Source: Aeromicrobium sp. (GTDB taxonomy: Bacteria; Actinomycetota; Actinomycetes; Propionibacteriales; Nocardioidaceae). From it: a stretch of 48,186 nt of DNA. How positions within the stretch are numbered: position 1 is the stretch's first letter; the number at the start of each line of letters is the position of its first letter. The DNA is taken from NCBI RefSeq assembly GCF_023146395.1, contig NZ_JAGLCD010000021.1, positions 1 through 48,186 of the forward strand. The letters are read 5' to 3'. The position numbers were made by a program, and so were the translations under genes. Below are positions 24,821-33,281 of the stretch, in pieces. The notes under the pieces are model-generated. The model was not told the DNA's origin and made no database searches. It saw only the letters and a list, made by a program, of their open reading frames with translations.

Positions 24821-26173
24821 TCAGGACAGGGTGCCGAGCACGGCGTCGAGCTCGTCGAGGCCCGCGTCGAGGTCGCCCAGGGTCACGGCCAGCGACGGCC
24901 GGAACCGCAGGCTGCGCGTGCCGCAGCCGAGCACCAGCACGCCGCGCGCCATCAGGTCGCTGACGACACGGTCACGGGTCGCCGCATCGGGCAGGTCGAT
25001 CGCGCACATCAGCCCGGCGCCGCGCGGGTTGCTGGCCAGCGGGTGCCGCGCGGCGAGGTCGCGCAGACGGGCCACGAGGTGCGCGCCGAGGTCGGCGGCG
25101 CGGGCCACGAGACCGTCGCGCTCGATGACCCGGAGGATCTGCGCGGACCGCACCATGTCGGTCAGGCTGCCGCCCCAGGTGGAGTTGATCCGCGACCCGA
25201 CCGTGAAGCAGTTGTCGGGCACCTCGTCGACGCGACCGCCGGCCATGATCCCGCAGACCTGGGCCTTCTTGCCGAACGCGACGACGTCGGGGACGACGCC
25301 GAGCTGCTCGAACGCCCAGGTCGTGCCGGTCATGCCGAGGCCGGTCTGGACCTCGTCGAGGACGAACAGGGCGTCGTGCTCGTGGCAGAGGTCGCGCATG
25401 GCCTGCAGGAACTGGGGTCGGAAGTGGCGGTCGCCGCCCTCGCCCTGGATGGGCTCCATGAGGAAGCAGGCGATGTCGTGCGGGTGGGCAGCGAACGCGT
25501 CACGGGCCGCCTGCAGCGTCACGGCCTCGAGCGCGGCGGCGTCGCGCACCGAGCCGTCGGGGTCCAGGCCCGTGTACGGGGCCGGGATGCGCGGCCAGTC
25601 GAACTTCGGGAACCGGGCGACCTTGTTCGGGTCGGTGTTGGTCAGCGAGAGCGTGTAGCCCGATCGGCCGTGGAACGCCCCCTCGAGGTGCAGCACGCGC
25701 GTGCCGAGCTCCGGGTCGATGCCGCGGGACTCGTTGAGCCGACTCTTCCAGTCGAAGGCGACCTTGAGCGCGTTCTCGACCGCCAGTGCGCCGCCGTCGA
25801 TGAAGAACAGGTGCGGCAGCTCGGGGTGTCCCACGACCCGCGCGAACGTGTCGACGAAGTCGGCCAGGTGGGTCGTGTAGATGTCGGAGTTGCTCGGCTT
25901 GTGCACGGCGACGCGCTGCAGCCGGTCGAGGAACTCGGGGTCCTGCGTCAGGCCCGGGTGGTTCGTGCCGATCGGGTTCGAGGCGAAGTACGTGAAGAGG
26001 TCGAGGTAGTCGCGGCCCGTGCGCGCGTCGTGCAGGTACGAGCCGTGCGACCGGTCGAGATCGACGACCAGGTCGTATCCGTCGACCAGGAGGTGACGAG
26101 CGAGCGAGGTGTGGACCTGGTCGGCCGGGACGGAGGTCGTCGGACGGAGGGCACGGTCAGTCAGCGCGGTCAT
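24821..26173 (-). CDS. lat: L-lysine 6-aminotransferase
   Basis: This 450-residue class III PLP enzyme has the PLP-binding Lys at about residue 302 (A-F-G-K-K-A-Q-V-C-G), F-I-D-G-G-A-L-A-V-E-N-A and L-D-E-V-Q-T-G-L-G. The G-K-K-x-Q-V-C-G and S-T-W-G-G-S segments are characteristic of Lat (Mycobacterium Rv3290c). It moves the epsilon-amino group of lysine to 2-oxoglutarate and gives 2-aminoadipate semialdehyde/piperideine-6-carboxylate. An Lrp gene follows upstream as in mycobacteria, and a piperideine-6-carboxylate dehydrogenase is close by. The ATG at 26173 lies six bases after a TATCGT -10, so it is probably leaderless; a TTG six codons upstream is less likely. Confidence 0.92.
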   Translation of the reverse strand: MTALTDRALRPTTSVPADQVHTSLARHLLVDGYDLVVDLDRSHGSYLHDARTGRDYLDLFTYFASNPIGTNHPGLTQDPEFLDRLQRVAVHKPSNSDIYTTHLADFVDTFARVVGHPELPHLFFIDGGALAVENALKVAFDWKSRLNESRGIDPELGTRVLHLEGAFHGRSGYTLSLTNTDPNKVARFPKFDWPRIPAPYTGLDPDGSVRDAAALEAVTLQAARDAFAAHPHDIACFLMEPIQGEGGDRHFRPQFLQAMRDLCHEHDALFVLDEVQTGLGMTGTTWAFEQLGVVPDVVAFGKKAQVCGIMAGGRVDEVPDNCFTVGSRINSTWGGSLTDMVRSAQILRVIERDGLVARAADLGAHLVARLRDLAARHPLASNPRGAGLMCAIDLPDAATRDRVVSDLMARGVLVLGCGTRSLRFRPSLAVTLGDLDAGLDELDAVLGTLS

Positions 26174-26179
26174 GACGCC

Positions 26180-26217
26180 ACGATAGGTCAATCACCGGTA
26201 AAACTGAAGATCTACCG
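26180..26217 (-). promoter_or_regulatory. lat promoter with inverted-repeat operator
   Basis: On the minus strand TATCGT (26180-26185) is six bases from the lat ATG. Upstream lies an inverted repeat CGGTA (26196-26200) / TACCG (26213-26217) with an AT-rich centre, which overlaps the expected -35. The size and AT-rich core fit an Lrp/AsnC-type site, and the Lrp gene is adjacent. Confidence 0.5.
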
Positions 26218-26242
26218 ACGAAACGCCGGTCAAGTAGAGGTT

Positions 26243-26704
26243 TCAGACGTATTTCGTCTGGTCTGGCGCGACCGGGCGCTCGAAGAAGGTCTGGAGCGCC
26301 ACCGTCGTCCTGGTGCGCACCCCGGCGGTGGAGCGGATCCGGCCGAGCAGCTCCTCGAGGGCGCGCGGGCTCGGCACCCGCACCGTCAGCATGTAGCTCG
26401 CGTCGCCGGCGATCGAGTGGCACGCGGTGATCTCGCTGATGCCCTCGAGGCGGCGCGGGGCGTCGTCGGGCTGGGCCGGGTCGAGCGGCGAGATCTCGAC
26501 GAAGGCCGCGATCGGCAGTCCGACCTCCTCGGGGTCGATCACGACGCGGTACCCCGTGATGACGCCCTCGGCCTCCAGGCGCCGCACGCGAGCCTGGGTC
26601 GCCGAGGTGGACAGGCCGGTCGTCTCGGCGAGCTGGGCGAAGGTCGAGCGACCGCTCGTGGACAGTGCGCGCAGGAGAGCGTGATCGGTGGCGTCGAGGT
26701 TCAC
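26243..26704 (-). CDS. Lrp/AsnC-family regulator next to lat
   Basis: This 153-residue protein has the N-terminal HTH of the AsnC type (D-A-T-D-H-A-L-L-R-A-L and T-G-L-S-T-S-A-T-Q-A-R-V-R-R-L-E) and a C-terminal RAM ligand-binding domain. The order lat-lrp on one strand matches M. tuberculosis Rv3290c-Rv3291c, where the Lrp protein responds to amino acids. The GTG start at 26704 is six bases downstream of a TACAGT -10, so the gene has its own leaderless promoter and does not depend on the LysR gene 18 bases upstream. It probably controls lat. Confidence 0.92.
   Translation of the reverse strand: MNLDATDHALLRALSTSGRSTFAQLAETTGLSTSATQARVRRLEAEGVITGYRVVIDPEEVGLPIAAFVEISPLDPAQPDDAPRRLEGISEITACHSIAGDASYMLTVRVPSPRALEELLGRIRSTAGVRTRTTVALQTFFERPVAPDQTKYV
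26244..26260. repeat. Perfect inverted repeat at the Lrp gene end
   Basis: CAGACG (26244-26249) and CGTCTG (26255-26260) flank a TATTT loop. The stem overlaps the last codons and stop of the Lrp gene, just upstream of the lat promoter. It is short for a terminator; it may also be a second regulator site. Confidence 0.4.
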
Positions 26705-26710
26705 GCGCTC

Positions 26711-26716
26711 ACTGTA
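26711..26716 (-). promoter_or_regulatory. Leaderless-type -10 (TACAGT) for the Lrp gene
   Basis: On the minus strand TACAGT ends exactly six bases before the GTG at 26704. It sits between the LysR stop and the Lrp start, so the Lrp gene can be transcribed alone. Confidence 0.6.
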
Positions 26717-26722
26717 CGAGCG

Positions 26723-27643
26723 TCAGCCGGTCGGTGCGGGTGCCTGTCGGCCGACGTGGTGGATCGCGTCGAGGCAGGCGCGCACGATGGGACGCTGTGC
26801 CGCGGCAGCCCGGGTGACCAGGAGCAACCGGCGGCGTAGCACCGGGGCCACGAGACGACGGACCTCCACCGGGGCGACCGAGTCCGCGACGGCGCGCCGG
26901 GGGAGCAGGGCCAGGCCCGCCCCGCGGGACACGGCGGCCACGAGCAGCAGGAGGTCGTCGGTCTCCCACGCCGTGCGCGGCTCGAAGCCGTCGGCGCGGC
27001 ACGCGTGACGGGTGGCCGCCCCGCACGCCGTGGTGGCCGGGGGGAGCACCCAGTCGTGATCGGCGAGGGCGCTCAGGGTGGGCCGGCGGGGCACGTCCGC
27101 TCCAGCGGCGCAGACGAGCACGAGCGGCTCGGTCAGCACCTCCTCGACCAGGAGGTGCGTCGGCAGCGCCAGGGGCACGTGGTCGTAGACGTCGATCAGG
27201 GCGAGGTCGGCGACCCCGTCGTCGATCGCGTCGAGGCTCGCCTGGGGCTCGCGGACCGTGACGGACATCGTGACGTCGGGCGCGGTGCGGCCGAGGACCG
27301 TGGCCGAGGGCAGCACCAGGGAGGCCGCCGCCGAGGCGATCGTCGAGACCCGGACGCGGCCGGCCAGCTCACCGCCGAGCTGCGCCATCGTGGTGGCGGT
27401 CTCGTCCAGGTGGCGCACGAGCTCCTCGGCCCGTTGGAGCAGCACCTCACCCGCGCTGGTCAGGACCGCGCCGCGCGGCTCGCGGTCGAGCAGCCGAGCG
27501 CCGCACTCGGCCTCGAGGGCCGTCATCTGCTGGGACACCGCCGACGTCGTGATGCCGAGCGACCGGGCGGCCGACGTCAGGCTGCCGTGGCGGGCGACGC
27601 GGGCGAAGGTCACGAGACGGGCGGCGTCCGGCCAGCGCTCCAT
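26723..27643 (-). CDS. LysR-family transcriptional regulator
   Basis: This 306-residue protein has the LysR N-terminal winged HTH (F-A-R-V-A-R-H-G-S-L-T-S-A-A-R-S-L, then S-A-V-S-Q-Q-M-T-A-L-E) and a periplasmic-binding-like effector domain. An AGGAG is one base from an upstream ATG at 27649 but seven bases from the ATG at 27643, so the latter is chosen. It is divergent from the piperideine-6-carboxylate dehydrogenase gene with a gap of about 65 bases, the classical arrangement for a LysR regulator and its target, so it probably controls pcd. The effector is unknown. Confidence 0.9.
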   Translation of the reverse strand: MERWPDAARLVTFARVARHGSLTSAARSLGITTSAVSQQMTALEAECGARLLDREPRGAVLTSAGEVLLQRAEELVRHLDETATTMAQLGGELAGRVRVSTIASAAASLVLPSATVLGRTAPDVTMSVTVREPQASLDAIDDGVADLALIDVYDHVPLALPTHLLVEEVLTEPLVLVCAAGADVPRRPTLSALADHDWVLPPATTACGAATRHACRADGFEPRTAWETDDLLLLVAAVSRGAGLALLPRRAVADSVAPVEVRRLVAPVLRRRLLLVTRAAAAQRPIVRACLDAIHHVGRQAPAPTG

Positions 27644-27695
27644 CGACATTCTCCTTCAGATCTGCTTAACACTCTAGTGGATATGCCTTCATGGG

Positions 27696-27708
27696 CCTGA
27701 TGATCAGG
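27696..27708. promoter_or_regulatory. Perfect palindrome over the pcd ribosome-binding region
   Basis: CCTGATGATCAGG is a perfect 13-bp palindrome that ends two bases before the pcd ATG. It covers the only Shine-Dalgarno-like sequence (AGGA). It could be a regulator site or a hairpin that limits translation. Confidence 0.45.
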
Positions 27709-27710
27709 AC

Positions 27711-29213
27711 ATGAGCACACGCGAGCAGGCCCGTGAGATCCTCCAGCGACTCGGCGCGGGTGACCCCTTCGCCCCCGACGGCGCCCTGGAGGCGCGCAGT
27801 CCGATCGACGGAGCGGTCATGGGCCGTCTCCGGGCGCACGCGGTCGGCGAGGTCGAGGAGGCCGTGGGTCGGGCCCACGAGGCCTACCTGCAGTGGCGCA
27901 CCGTGCCGGCCCCGGTCCGGGGCCGCGTGGTGCGCGAGCTGGGCGAGCTGCTGCGCGAGCACAAGGACGATCTCGGGGCCCTGGTCTCGATCGAGGCCGG
28001 CAAGATCGTCTCGGAGGGCCTCGGCGAGGTGCAGGAGATGATCGACATCTGCGACTTGGCGGTGGGGCTGTCGCGGCAGCTGCACGGCCTGACGATCGCG
28101 ACCGAGCGCCCCGGTCACCGCATGATGGAGCAGTGGCACCCGCTGGGCGTGATCGGTGTGATCAGCGCGTTCAACTTCCCGGTCGCGGTGTGGTCCTGGA
28201 ACGCGGCGCTGGCGTTCGTGTGCGGTGACGCGGTGGTCTGGAAGCCGTCGGAGAAGACCCTCCTGACTGCTCTGGCCTGCCAGGCGCTGTTCGCCGAGGC
28301 GGCCCGCCGGGCCGGTGCCCCGGCCGACCTGTCGATCGTCCTGCTCGGCGACCGTGAGGTCGGCGAGGCGCTCGTCGACGACCCGCGCGTGCCGCTGGTC
28401 TCGGCGACGGGCTCGACCCGTATGGGTCAGCAGGTCGCCCCGCGCGTGGCGGCCCGGCTCGGCCGGTCGCTGCTCGAGCTCGGCGGCAACAACGCCGCGA
28501 TCGTGGCGCCGAGCGCCGATCTCGATCTCGCGGTGCGCGGCATCGTGTTCTCGGCCGTCGGCACCGCGGGCCAGCGGTGCACGTCGCTGCGCCGGATCAT
28601 CGTCCACGAGTCGATCAAGGACGACCTCGTCGCCCGGCTGGCCTCCGCCTACGAGACGCTGCCGGTCGGGTCGCCGCTCGAGGCGTCGACCCTGGTCGGT
28701 CCGCTGATCGACGGCACGGCCGCCCAGGGCTTCACGGCCGCGATCGAGCAGGCGCAGGCCGACGGCGGCACCCTGCTGACCGGCGGTGAGTCCGTGCCGG
28801 TCGGCGAGGGCGGTCACTACGTGCGGCCCGCCATCGTCGACATGCCGCGCCAGAGCGACATCGTCAAGACCGAGACGTTCGCGCCGCTGCTCTACGTGCT
28901 GACCTACCGCGAGCTCGACGAGGCGTTGACCCTGCACAACGAGGTCGCCCAGGGCCTGTCGTCGTCGATCTTCACGCTCGACGTCCGCGAGGCCGAGACC
29001 TTCGTGTCGGCGATCGGCTCCGACTGCGGCATCGCCAACGTCAACATCGGCCCTTCGGGCGCGGAGATCGGTGGCGCGTTCGGGGGCGAGAAGGAGACCG
29101 GCGGCGGACGCGAGTCCGGCTCGGACGCCTGGCGGAACTACATGCGCCGCACGACCAACACGATCAACTACTCCACCGAGCTGCCGCTCGCGCAGGGCGT
29201 CGAGTTCGTCTGA
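27711..29213 (+). CDS. pcd: Piperideine-6-carboxylate/aminoadipate-semialdehyde dehydrogenase (ALDH7-like)
   Basis: This 500-residue aldehyde dehydrogenase has catalytic Cys290 in G-T-A-G-Q-R-C-T-S-L-R-R, the exact antiquitin (ALDH7) form, with Glu256 in L-L-E-L-G-G-N-N. The substrate segment S-A-F-N-F-P-V-A-V-W-S-W-N-A is also ALDH7-specific. Antiquitin-type enzymes oxidise 2-aminoadipate semialdehyde to 2-aminoadipate with NAD, the step directly after Lat. In mycobacteria pcd lies near lat and lrp as here. The LysR gene is divergent from it. A strong hairpin follows the stop. The name is well supported by motif and context together. Confidence 0.92.
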   Translation: MSTREQAREILQRLGAGDPFAPDGALEARSPIDGAVMGRLRAHAVGEVEEAVGRAHEAYLQWRTVPAPVRGRVVRELGELLREHKDDLGALVSIEAGKIVSEGLGEVQEMIDICDLAVGLSRQLHGLTIATERPGHRMMEQWHPLGVIGVISAFNFPVAVWSWNAALAFVCGDAVVWKPSEKTLLTALACQALFAEAARRAGAPADLSIVLLGDREVGEALVDDPRVPLVSATGSTRMGQQVAPRVAARLGRSLLELGGNNAAIVAPSADLDLAVRGIVFSAVGTAGQRCTSLRRIIVHESIKDDLVARLASAYETLPVGSPLEASTLVGPLIDGTAAQGFTAAIEQAQADGGTLLTGGESVPVGEGGHYVRPAIVDMPRQSDIVKTETFAPLLYVLTYRELDEALTLHNEVAQGLSSSIFTLDVREAETFVSAIGSDCGIANVNIGPSGAEIGGAFGGEKETGGGRESGSDAWRNYMRRTTNTINYSTELPLAQGVEFV

Positions 29214-29227
29214 CGGCCTTCGCGGTC

Positions 29228-29262
29228 GGCGTCGAGGGCCGGGGCTTGCGGCCCTCGACGCC
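29228..29262 (+). terminator. Hairpin terminator after pcd
   Basis: Perfect 13-bp arms (29228-29240 and 29250-29262) enclose a nine-base loop, starting 15 bases after the pcd stop and well before the catalase gene. There is no T-tract. Confidence 0.7.
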
Positions 29263-29353
29263 GGCACGCGCCTGACGCGAGCCGTCCGCCGAGGGTGTGG
29301 GCCGGCGTCATCGGGGTACTCCCTGGCGGACGTCCGCCGACCGAGGAGATTCC

Positions 29354-30880
29354 ATGACCGACGAAGACCAGCGCCCCGCCACCACGACCGATGCCGGCAT
29401 CCCCGTCGCCAGCGACGAGCACTCGCTCTCGGTCGGTCCGGACGGCCCGTTGCTGCTGCAGGACCACTACCTGATCGAGCAGATGGCGAACTTCAACCGG
29501 GAGCGCATCCCGGAGCGCCAGCCGCACGCCAAGGGCGGTGGCGCGTTCGGCAGCTTCGAGGTCACGCACGACGTCTCGGCGTTCACCCGGGCGGCGGTCT
29601 TCGCCCCTGACACGACGACCGACGTGCTCGCGCGGTTCTCGACCGTCGCGGGCGAGCGCGGCAGCCCCGACACGTGGCGCGATCCGCGCGGCTTCTCGCT
29701 CAAGTTCTTCACGAGCGAGGGCAACTGGGACATGGTCGGCAACAACACGCCGGTCTTCTTCGTCCGCGACCCCATGAAGTTCCAGCACTTCATCCGTTCG
29801 CAGAAGCGCCGCCTTGACAACAACCTGCGCGACCACGACATGCAGTGGGACTTCTGGACGCTCGTGCCCGAGTCGGCACACCAGGTGGCGTGGCTCATGG
29901 GTGACCGCGGCATCCCGCGCACCTGGCGGCACATGAACGGCTACTCGAGCCACACGTACTCGTGGATCAACGCCGAGGGCGAGCAGTTCTGGGTCAAGTA
30001 CCACTTCAAGACCGATCAGGGCATCGAGTGCTTCACCCAGGACGAGGCCGACCAGATGGCCTCGGCCGACACCGACTACCACCAGCGCGACCTGTTCGAG
30101 CACATCGAGGCTGGCGAGCACCCGAGCTGGACGCTGCACGTGCAGATCATGCCGTTCGACGACGCCAAGACCTATCGGATCAACCCGTTCGACCTGACGA
30201 AGGTGTGGCCGCACGCCGACTACCCCCTGCGGGAGGTCGGCAAGCTGACGCTGAACCGTAACGTCACCGACTACCACGCCGAGATCGAGCAGGCGGCGTT
30301 CGAGCCGAACAACGTCGTGCCCGGCACGGGGCTCTCGCCCGACAAGATGTTGCTGGCCCGCGGGTTCAGCTACGCCGACGCGCATCGGGCTCGCCTGGGT
30401 GTCAACTACAAGCAGATCCCGGTCAACGCCCCGAAGTCGCCGGTGCACAACTACCAGAAGGACGGCGCGATGCGGGTGCAGAACGCGACCGCTCCGGTGT
30501 ACGCGCCCAACTCCTACGGTGGCCCGGCGGCCGACCCGAGCCGCACCGACGACGGCGGACGCTGGCACGCCGACGGCGAGATGGTGCGCACGGCGTACAC
30601 GCTGCGCGAGGACGACGACGACTGGACCCAGGCCGGCACCCTCGTGCGCGAGGTGATGGACGAAGCCGCCCGTGGTCGGTTGGTCGACAACGTCGTGGGA
30701 CACCTGCTGAACGGCGTCAGCGAGCCTGTCCTCGAGCGTGCGTTCGCGTACTGGCGCAACATCGACGCCGATGTCGGTGCGGCGATCGAGTCGGGCGTGC
30801 GCGCCAAGGCCGACGAGACCGACCCGAAGGCCGAGCAGCAGGGCAACCCGGCACGGTCGGACATGCAGCGCAAGGCCTGA
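29354..30880 (+). CDS. Monofunctional heme catalase
   Basis: This 508-residue clade-3-sized catalase has active-site His58 in [12 protein letters not shown], Asn131 in [12 protein letters not shown] and heme-ligand Tyr340 in [15 protein letters not shown]. It decomposes hydrogen peroxide in the cytoplasm. His58 is preceded by Q-P instead of the commoner V-V, but all catalytic residues are present. GAGGAG lies six bases before the ATG at 29354, which rejects a longer upstream frame. No peroxide regulator is adjacent. Acyl-CoA oxidation and flavoprotein-rich metabolism could create the need for it. Confidence 0.95.
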   Translation: MTDEDQRPATTTDAGIPVASDEHSLSVGPDGPLLLQDHYLIEQMANFNRERIPERQPHAKGGGAFGSFEVTHDVSAFTRAAVFAPDTTTDVLARFSTVAGERGSPDTWRDPRGFSLKFFTSEGNWDMVGNNTPVFFVRDPMKFQHFIRSQKRRLDNNLRDHDMQWDFWTLVPESAHQVAWLMGDRGIPRTWRHMNGYSSHTYSWINAEGEQFWVKYHFKTDQGIECFTQDEADQMASADTDYHQRDLFEHIEAGEHPSWTLHVQIMPFDDAKTYRINPFDLTKVWPHADYPLREVGKLTLNRNVTDYHAEIEQAAFEPNNVVPGTGLSPDKMLLARGFSYADAHRARLGVNYKQIPVNAPKSPVHNYQKDGAMRVQNATAPVYAPNSYGGPAADPSRTDDGGRWHADGEMVRTAYTLREDDDDWTQAGTLVREVMDEAARGRLVDNVVGHLLNGVSEPVLERAFAYWRNIDADVGAAIESGVRAKADETDPKAEQQGNPARSDMQRKA

Positions 30881-30919
30881 CACCCCCGGACGCTGTCCCG
30901 CCGCGGGCCCGGTTTGACT

Positions 30920-30997
30920 GTCGGCGGTGCCCACGCCGACGTCTCCGAGGTCGCGGTCGGCGATCCGCATCTCGTCGATCCCACCGACGAGATGCGG
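30920..30997 (+). terminator. Double hairpin after the catalase gene
   Basis: A 7-bp stem (30920-30926 with 30934-30940) is followed by a perfect 13-bp stem (30965-30977 with 30985-30997, seven-base loop). Both lie between the catalase stop and the next gene, so they probably terminate the catalase transcript. Confidence 0.65.
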
Positions 30998-31018
30998 TGA
31001 CCGTCGAGGTTGGGTGAG

Positions 31019-31834
31019 ATGGAACCTCGGACGCCCAGCCCCAGGAGGACCCATGACCAGCCAGGACACAGCACGGCCCACGCGGATCACTCGCGCGTCC
31101 TCCCGGTGGCGGTGCTGGTCGCTGCGGTCCTGCAGACCGTGACCCCCGTCGTCACGATCGCCGGGCCGGGCTCCTCGCCGGGTGAAGGCTCGGGTCCGGA
31201 GCTGCTCATCACGCCGGTCGGCTGGGCGTTCTCGATCTGGGGCGTGATCTACACGCTGGCGATCGTGCAGGCCGTCGCGGCCCTGGTCACACGGTCGCAC
31301 GGCTCGCCGCGGCGCCAGACCGCCCAGCTCGCCCTGTACCTCGGCGGTGCGGTGTGGATCCTGCTGGCCGGGATCGACAGCAGCCTGGCCACGGCGGCCG
31401 CGCTCACGGTCATGTTCGGAGCCGCTGTCGTGGCGGTGCTGACCGTGGCGCGCGAGGAGATCGACCCGTCGTGGCTGCGCCGGCTCACGCGCGCGGCGGT
31501 GGGCCTCTACGCCGGATGGGTCACGGCAGCGTTCTTCCTCAACGTCTCGACCGCGTTGGTCGACGCCGGGGTCGTCGACGCCGACGACCTGGCATGGCAG
31601 GTCGTCGTGCTGGCCGTGGCCGTCGTGACGCTGCTGGTCCTGGCGGTCGCCGCCCGCGGCCTCGCCGCCTACGCGCTCGCCGGGGTGTGGGCGATGATCG
31701 GCATCGCGGTCACGGCGCGCGACAACGGCGACGACACGATCGTCGCGGCCACGTTCGTCGGCGCCGTCCTCCTCGTCGTCGTGACGACTGTCATCGACCT
31801 GCGGCGCCGGAGGGCCCCTCTGCCGGTGCTCTGA
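31019..31834 (+). CDS. TspO/MBR-like (tryptophan-rich sensory) membrane protein, uncertain start
   Basis: This protein of up to 271 residues has seven or more hydrophobic segments and the element P-V-G-W-A-F-S-I-W-G-V-I-Y near residue 70, which is typical of actinobacterial TspO-related proteins. The first 30 residues from ATG 31019 are low-complexity and unconvincing. The best translation signal, AGGAGG at 31043-31048 with ATG at 31053, is in another frame that stops at 31142. Either the start is an internal GTG near 31110, the gene has a frameshift near 31053-31110, or the other frame is a leader peptide. The 3' end overlaps the convergent MFS gene by 44 bases. Confidence 0.75.
   Translation: MEPRTPSPRRTHDQPGHSTAHADHSRVLPVAVLVAAVLQTVTPVVTIAGPGSSPGEGSGPELLITPVGWAFSIWGVIYTLAIVQAVAALVTRSHGSPRRQTAQLALYLGGAVWILLAGIDSSLATAAALTVMFGAAVVAVLTVAREEIDPSWLRRLTRAAVGLYAGWVTAAFFLNVSTALVDAGVVDADDLAWQVVVLAVAVVTLLVLAVAARGLAAYALAGVWAMIGIAVTARDNGDDTIVAATFVGAVLLVVVTTVIDLRRRRAPLPVL
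31053..31142 (+). CDS. Possible 29-codon leader frame or displaced start of the TspO-like gene
   Basis: ATG 31053 follows a strong AGGAGG by four bases and opens a frame beginning M-T-S-Q-D-T-A-R-P-T that stops after 29 codons. Its opening looks like the natural N-terminus of the membrane protein, whose frame is offset by one base. It may therefore be the true 5' end of a frameshifted gene or a short translated leader. It is listed so that the signal is not lost; existence as a protein is doubtful. Confidence 0.3.
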   Translation: MTSQDTARPTRITRASSRWRCWSLRSCRP

Positions 31835-33179
31835 CCGACCGCAGCCCCACGGCCGACACGAGCGCACCGGCCGCGAGCAGGGCCGCGACGACCACGACGA
31901 TCCGGTGGAAGCCGTCGACGTCGAGCACGCCACCGGTGATGACGCCGATGAAGGCGACGGCGACGAGACCGGCGACGCGTGAGATCGCGTTGTTGACGGC
32001 CGACGCGATCCCGGCCTCCGCGGGATGCACCTCGGCCAGCACGGTCGAGGTCAGCGGCGTGACCGTGATCGTGATGCCGAGGCCGAACAGCACGACGCCG
32101 GGCACGACCTGCCAGGCGACGTCGACGGGTTCGCGGACCGACAGCATCCAGAGGAACCCCGCGGCCACGACGAGTGGTCCGATCGTCATGAACCACCGTG
32201 GGCCGCGGCGCGCGGCGGCCGCGCCGACCCGGCTCGCCAGGGCCAGCGAGATGAGGGTCGGCGGCAGGAGTACAAGCCCCGACACGGTGGCCGAGAGACC
32301 GGCGACCTCCTGCACGAGCAGCGGGATCGCCAGGGTGCCGAGGCCGATCGCGGCGTAGATGCCGATCGTGGCGAGGTTGCCGACCGCGAAGCTGCGCACC
32401 TGGAACAGCCGCAGCGGCATCATCGGGTGGCGCGCGCGGCGCTCCCACAGGACGAACGCGACGAGGCAGACCAGGCCGACCGTCAGCGCCGCGAGCACCA
32501 CAGGGTCGTCGAACCCCAGGCGCTGGCCCTCGATCAGGGCGAACACCGGACCCGCGAGCCCCAGGGCCGCCAGCGCGGCGCCGAGTCCGTCGACGTAGGC
32601 GTGGCCGTCGGTGCCGCGGTGCGCGTCCTGGGGGAGCCGGGCGACCAGGGCAAGCGTCGCCGCGACCGGAAGCACGACGATGCCGAAGACCCACCGCCAC
32701 CCGACGGTGTCGACCAGGATCCCCCCGGCGAGCGGGCCGACCAGGAACGCGGTACCGGTCCAGGCGGTCCAGGTGCCGATGGCCCGGCCCATCGCGGCAC
32801 CGCTGAACGTGGACGTGATGAGGGCCAGGCTCGACGGCACGAGCAGGGCACCGGCCATCCCCTGCAGTGCCCGCGCGACGATCAGCAGCTCGCCGGTCGG
32901 CGCCAGGGCGGCGAGCAGCGACGTGGCGGCGAAGCCCACGAGCCCGGCGGTCAGGATCCGGAGCCGGCCGAACGTGTCGGAGAGGGAGCCGGCCACCAGC
33001 ATGAGCGATCCGAGGGTCAGGAGGTAGGCGTCGACGACCCAGGCCTGGAGCGTCACGCCGCCGTCGAGATCGCGGGCGATGTCGGGCAGGGCCACGTTGA
33101 CGATCGACCCGTCGAGGAACGTCACGAAGGACGCGAGCACCGCGACCGCCAGCACGGTGCGCTCGTGATCGTCCTTCAC
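31791..33179 (-). CDS. MFS drug/metabolite exporter, DHA2-like
   Basis: This 462-residue protein has at least twelve, probably fourteen, transmembrane segments. It opens with the DHA2 signature F-L-D-G-S-I-V-N-V-A-L-P-D-I, then W-V-V-D-A-Y-L-L and the loop motif G-S-L-S-D-T-F-G-R-L-R. DHA2 proteins export drugs or toxic metabolites by proton antiport. The GTG at 33179 lies six bases after a TATGCT -10, so it is probably leaderless; an ATG at 33233 would add 18 residues of Pro/Arg-rich sequence. It is divergent from the TSUP gene. Confidence 0.9.
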   Translation of the reverse strand: MKDDHERTVLAVAVLASFVTFLDGSIVNVALPDIARDLDGGVTLQAWVVDAYLLTLGSLMLVAGSLSDTFGRLRILTAGLVGFAATSLLAALAPTGELLIVARALQGMAGALLVPSSLALITSTFSGAAMGRAIGTWTAWTGTAFLVGPLAGGILVDTVGWRWVFGIVVLPVAATLALVARLPQDAHRGTDGHAYVDGLGAALAALGLAGPVFALIEGQRLGFDDPVVLAALTVGLVCLVAFVLWERRARHPMMPLRLFQVRSFAVGNLATIGIYAAIGLGTLAIPLLVQEVAGLSATVSGLVLLPPTLISLALASRVGAAAARRGPRWFMTIGPLVVAAGFLWMLSVREPVDVAWQVVPGVVLFGLGITITVTPLTSTVLAEVHPAEAGIASAVNNAISRVAGLVAVAFIGVITGGVLDVDGFHRIVVVVAALLAAGALVSAVGLRSVRAPAEGPSGAAGR

Positions 33180-33185
33180 GGACCG

Positions 33186-33191
33186 AGCATA
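33186..33191 (-). promoter_or_regulatory. Leaderless-type -10 (TATGCT) for the DHA2 exporter
   Basis: On the minus strand TATGCT lies six bases from the GTG at 33179. No clear -35 is seen. Confidence 0.5.
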
Positions 33192-33267
33192 GGACCGGAG
33201 TCGGGGGTCGGGCCCGGTACGTGGACCTGGCATGTGGACCTGCTGCGCGGGCCGGTGCGCGGCGGCC

Positions 33268-33273
33268 TAGGGT
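33268..33273 (+). promoter_or_regulatory. -10 box (TAGGGT) for the TSUP permease
   Basis: TAGGGT lies eight bases before the ATG at 33282, with no ribosome-binding site between them. The transcript is probably leaderless or nearly so. Confidence 0.5.
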
Positions 33274-33281
33274 CGGACCTC

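Noticed and set aside
29168..31933. 921-codon minus-strand frame over the catalase and TspO-like genes
   Set aside because: Low-complexity, Arg/His/Val-rich antisense translation typical of GC-rich codons; the plus-strand catalase has all catalytic motifs.
32025..33281. Extension of the TSUP frame upstream through the MFS gene
   Set aside because: It is antisense to the DHA2 exporter and hydrophilic; the membrane protein starts at 33282 behind TAGGGT.
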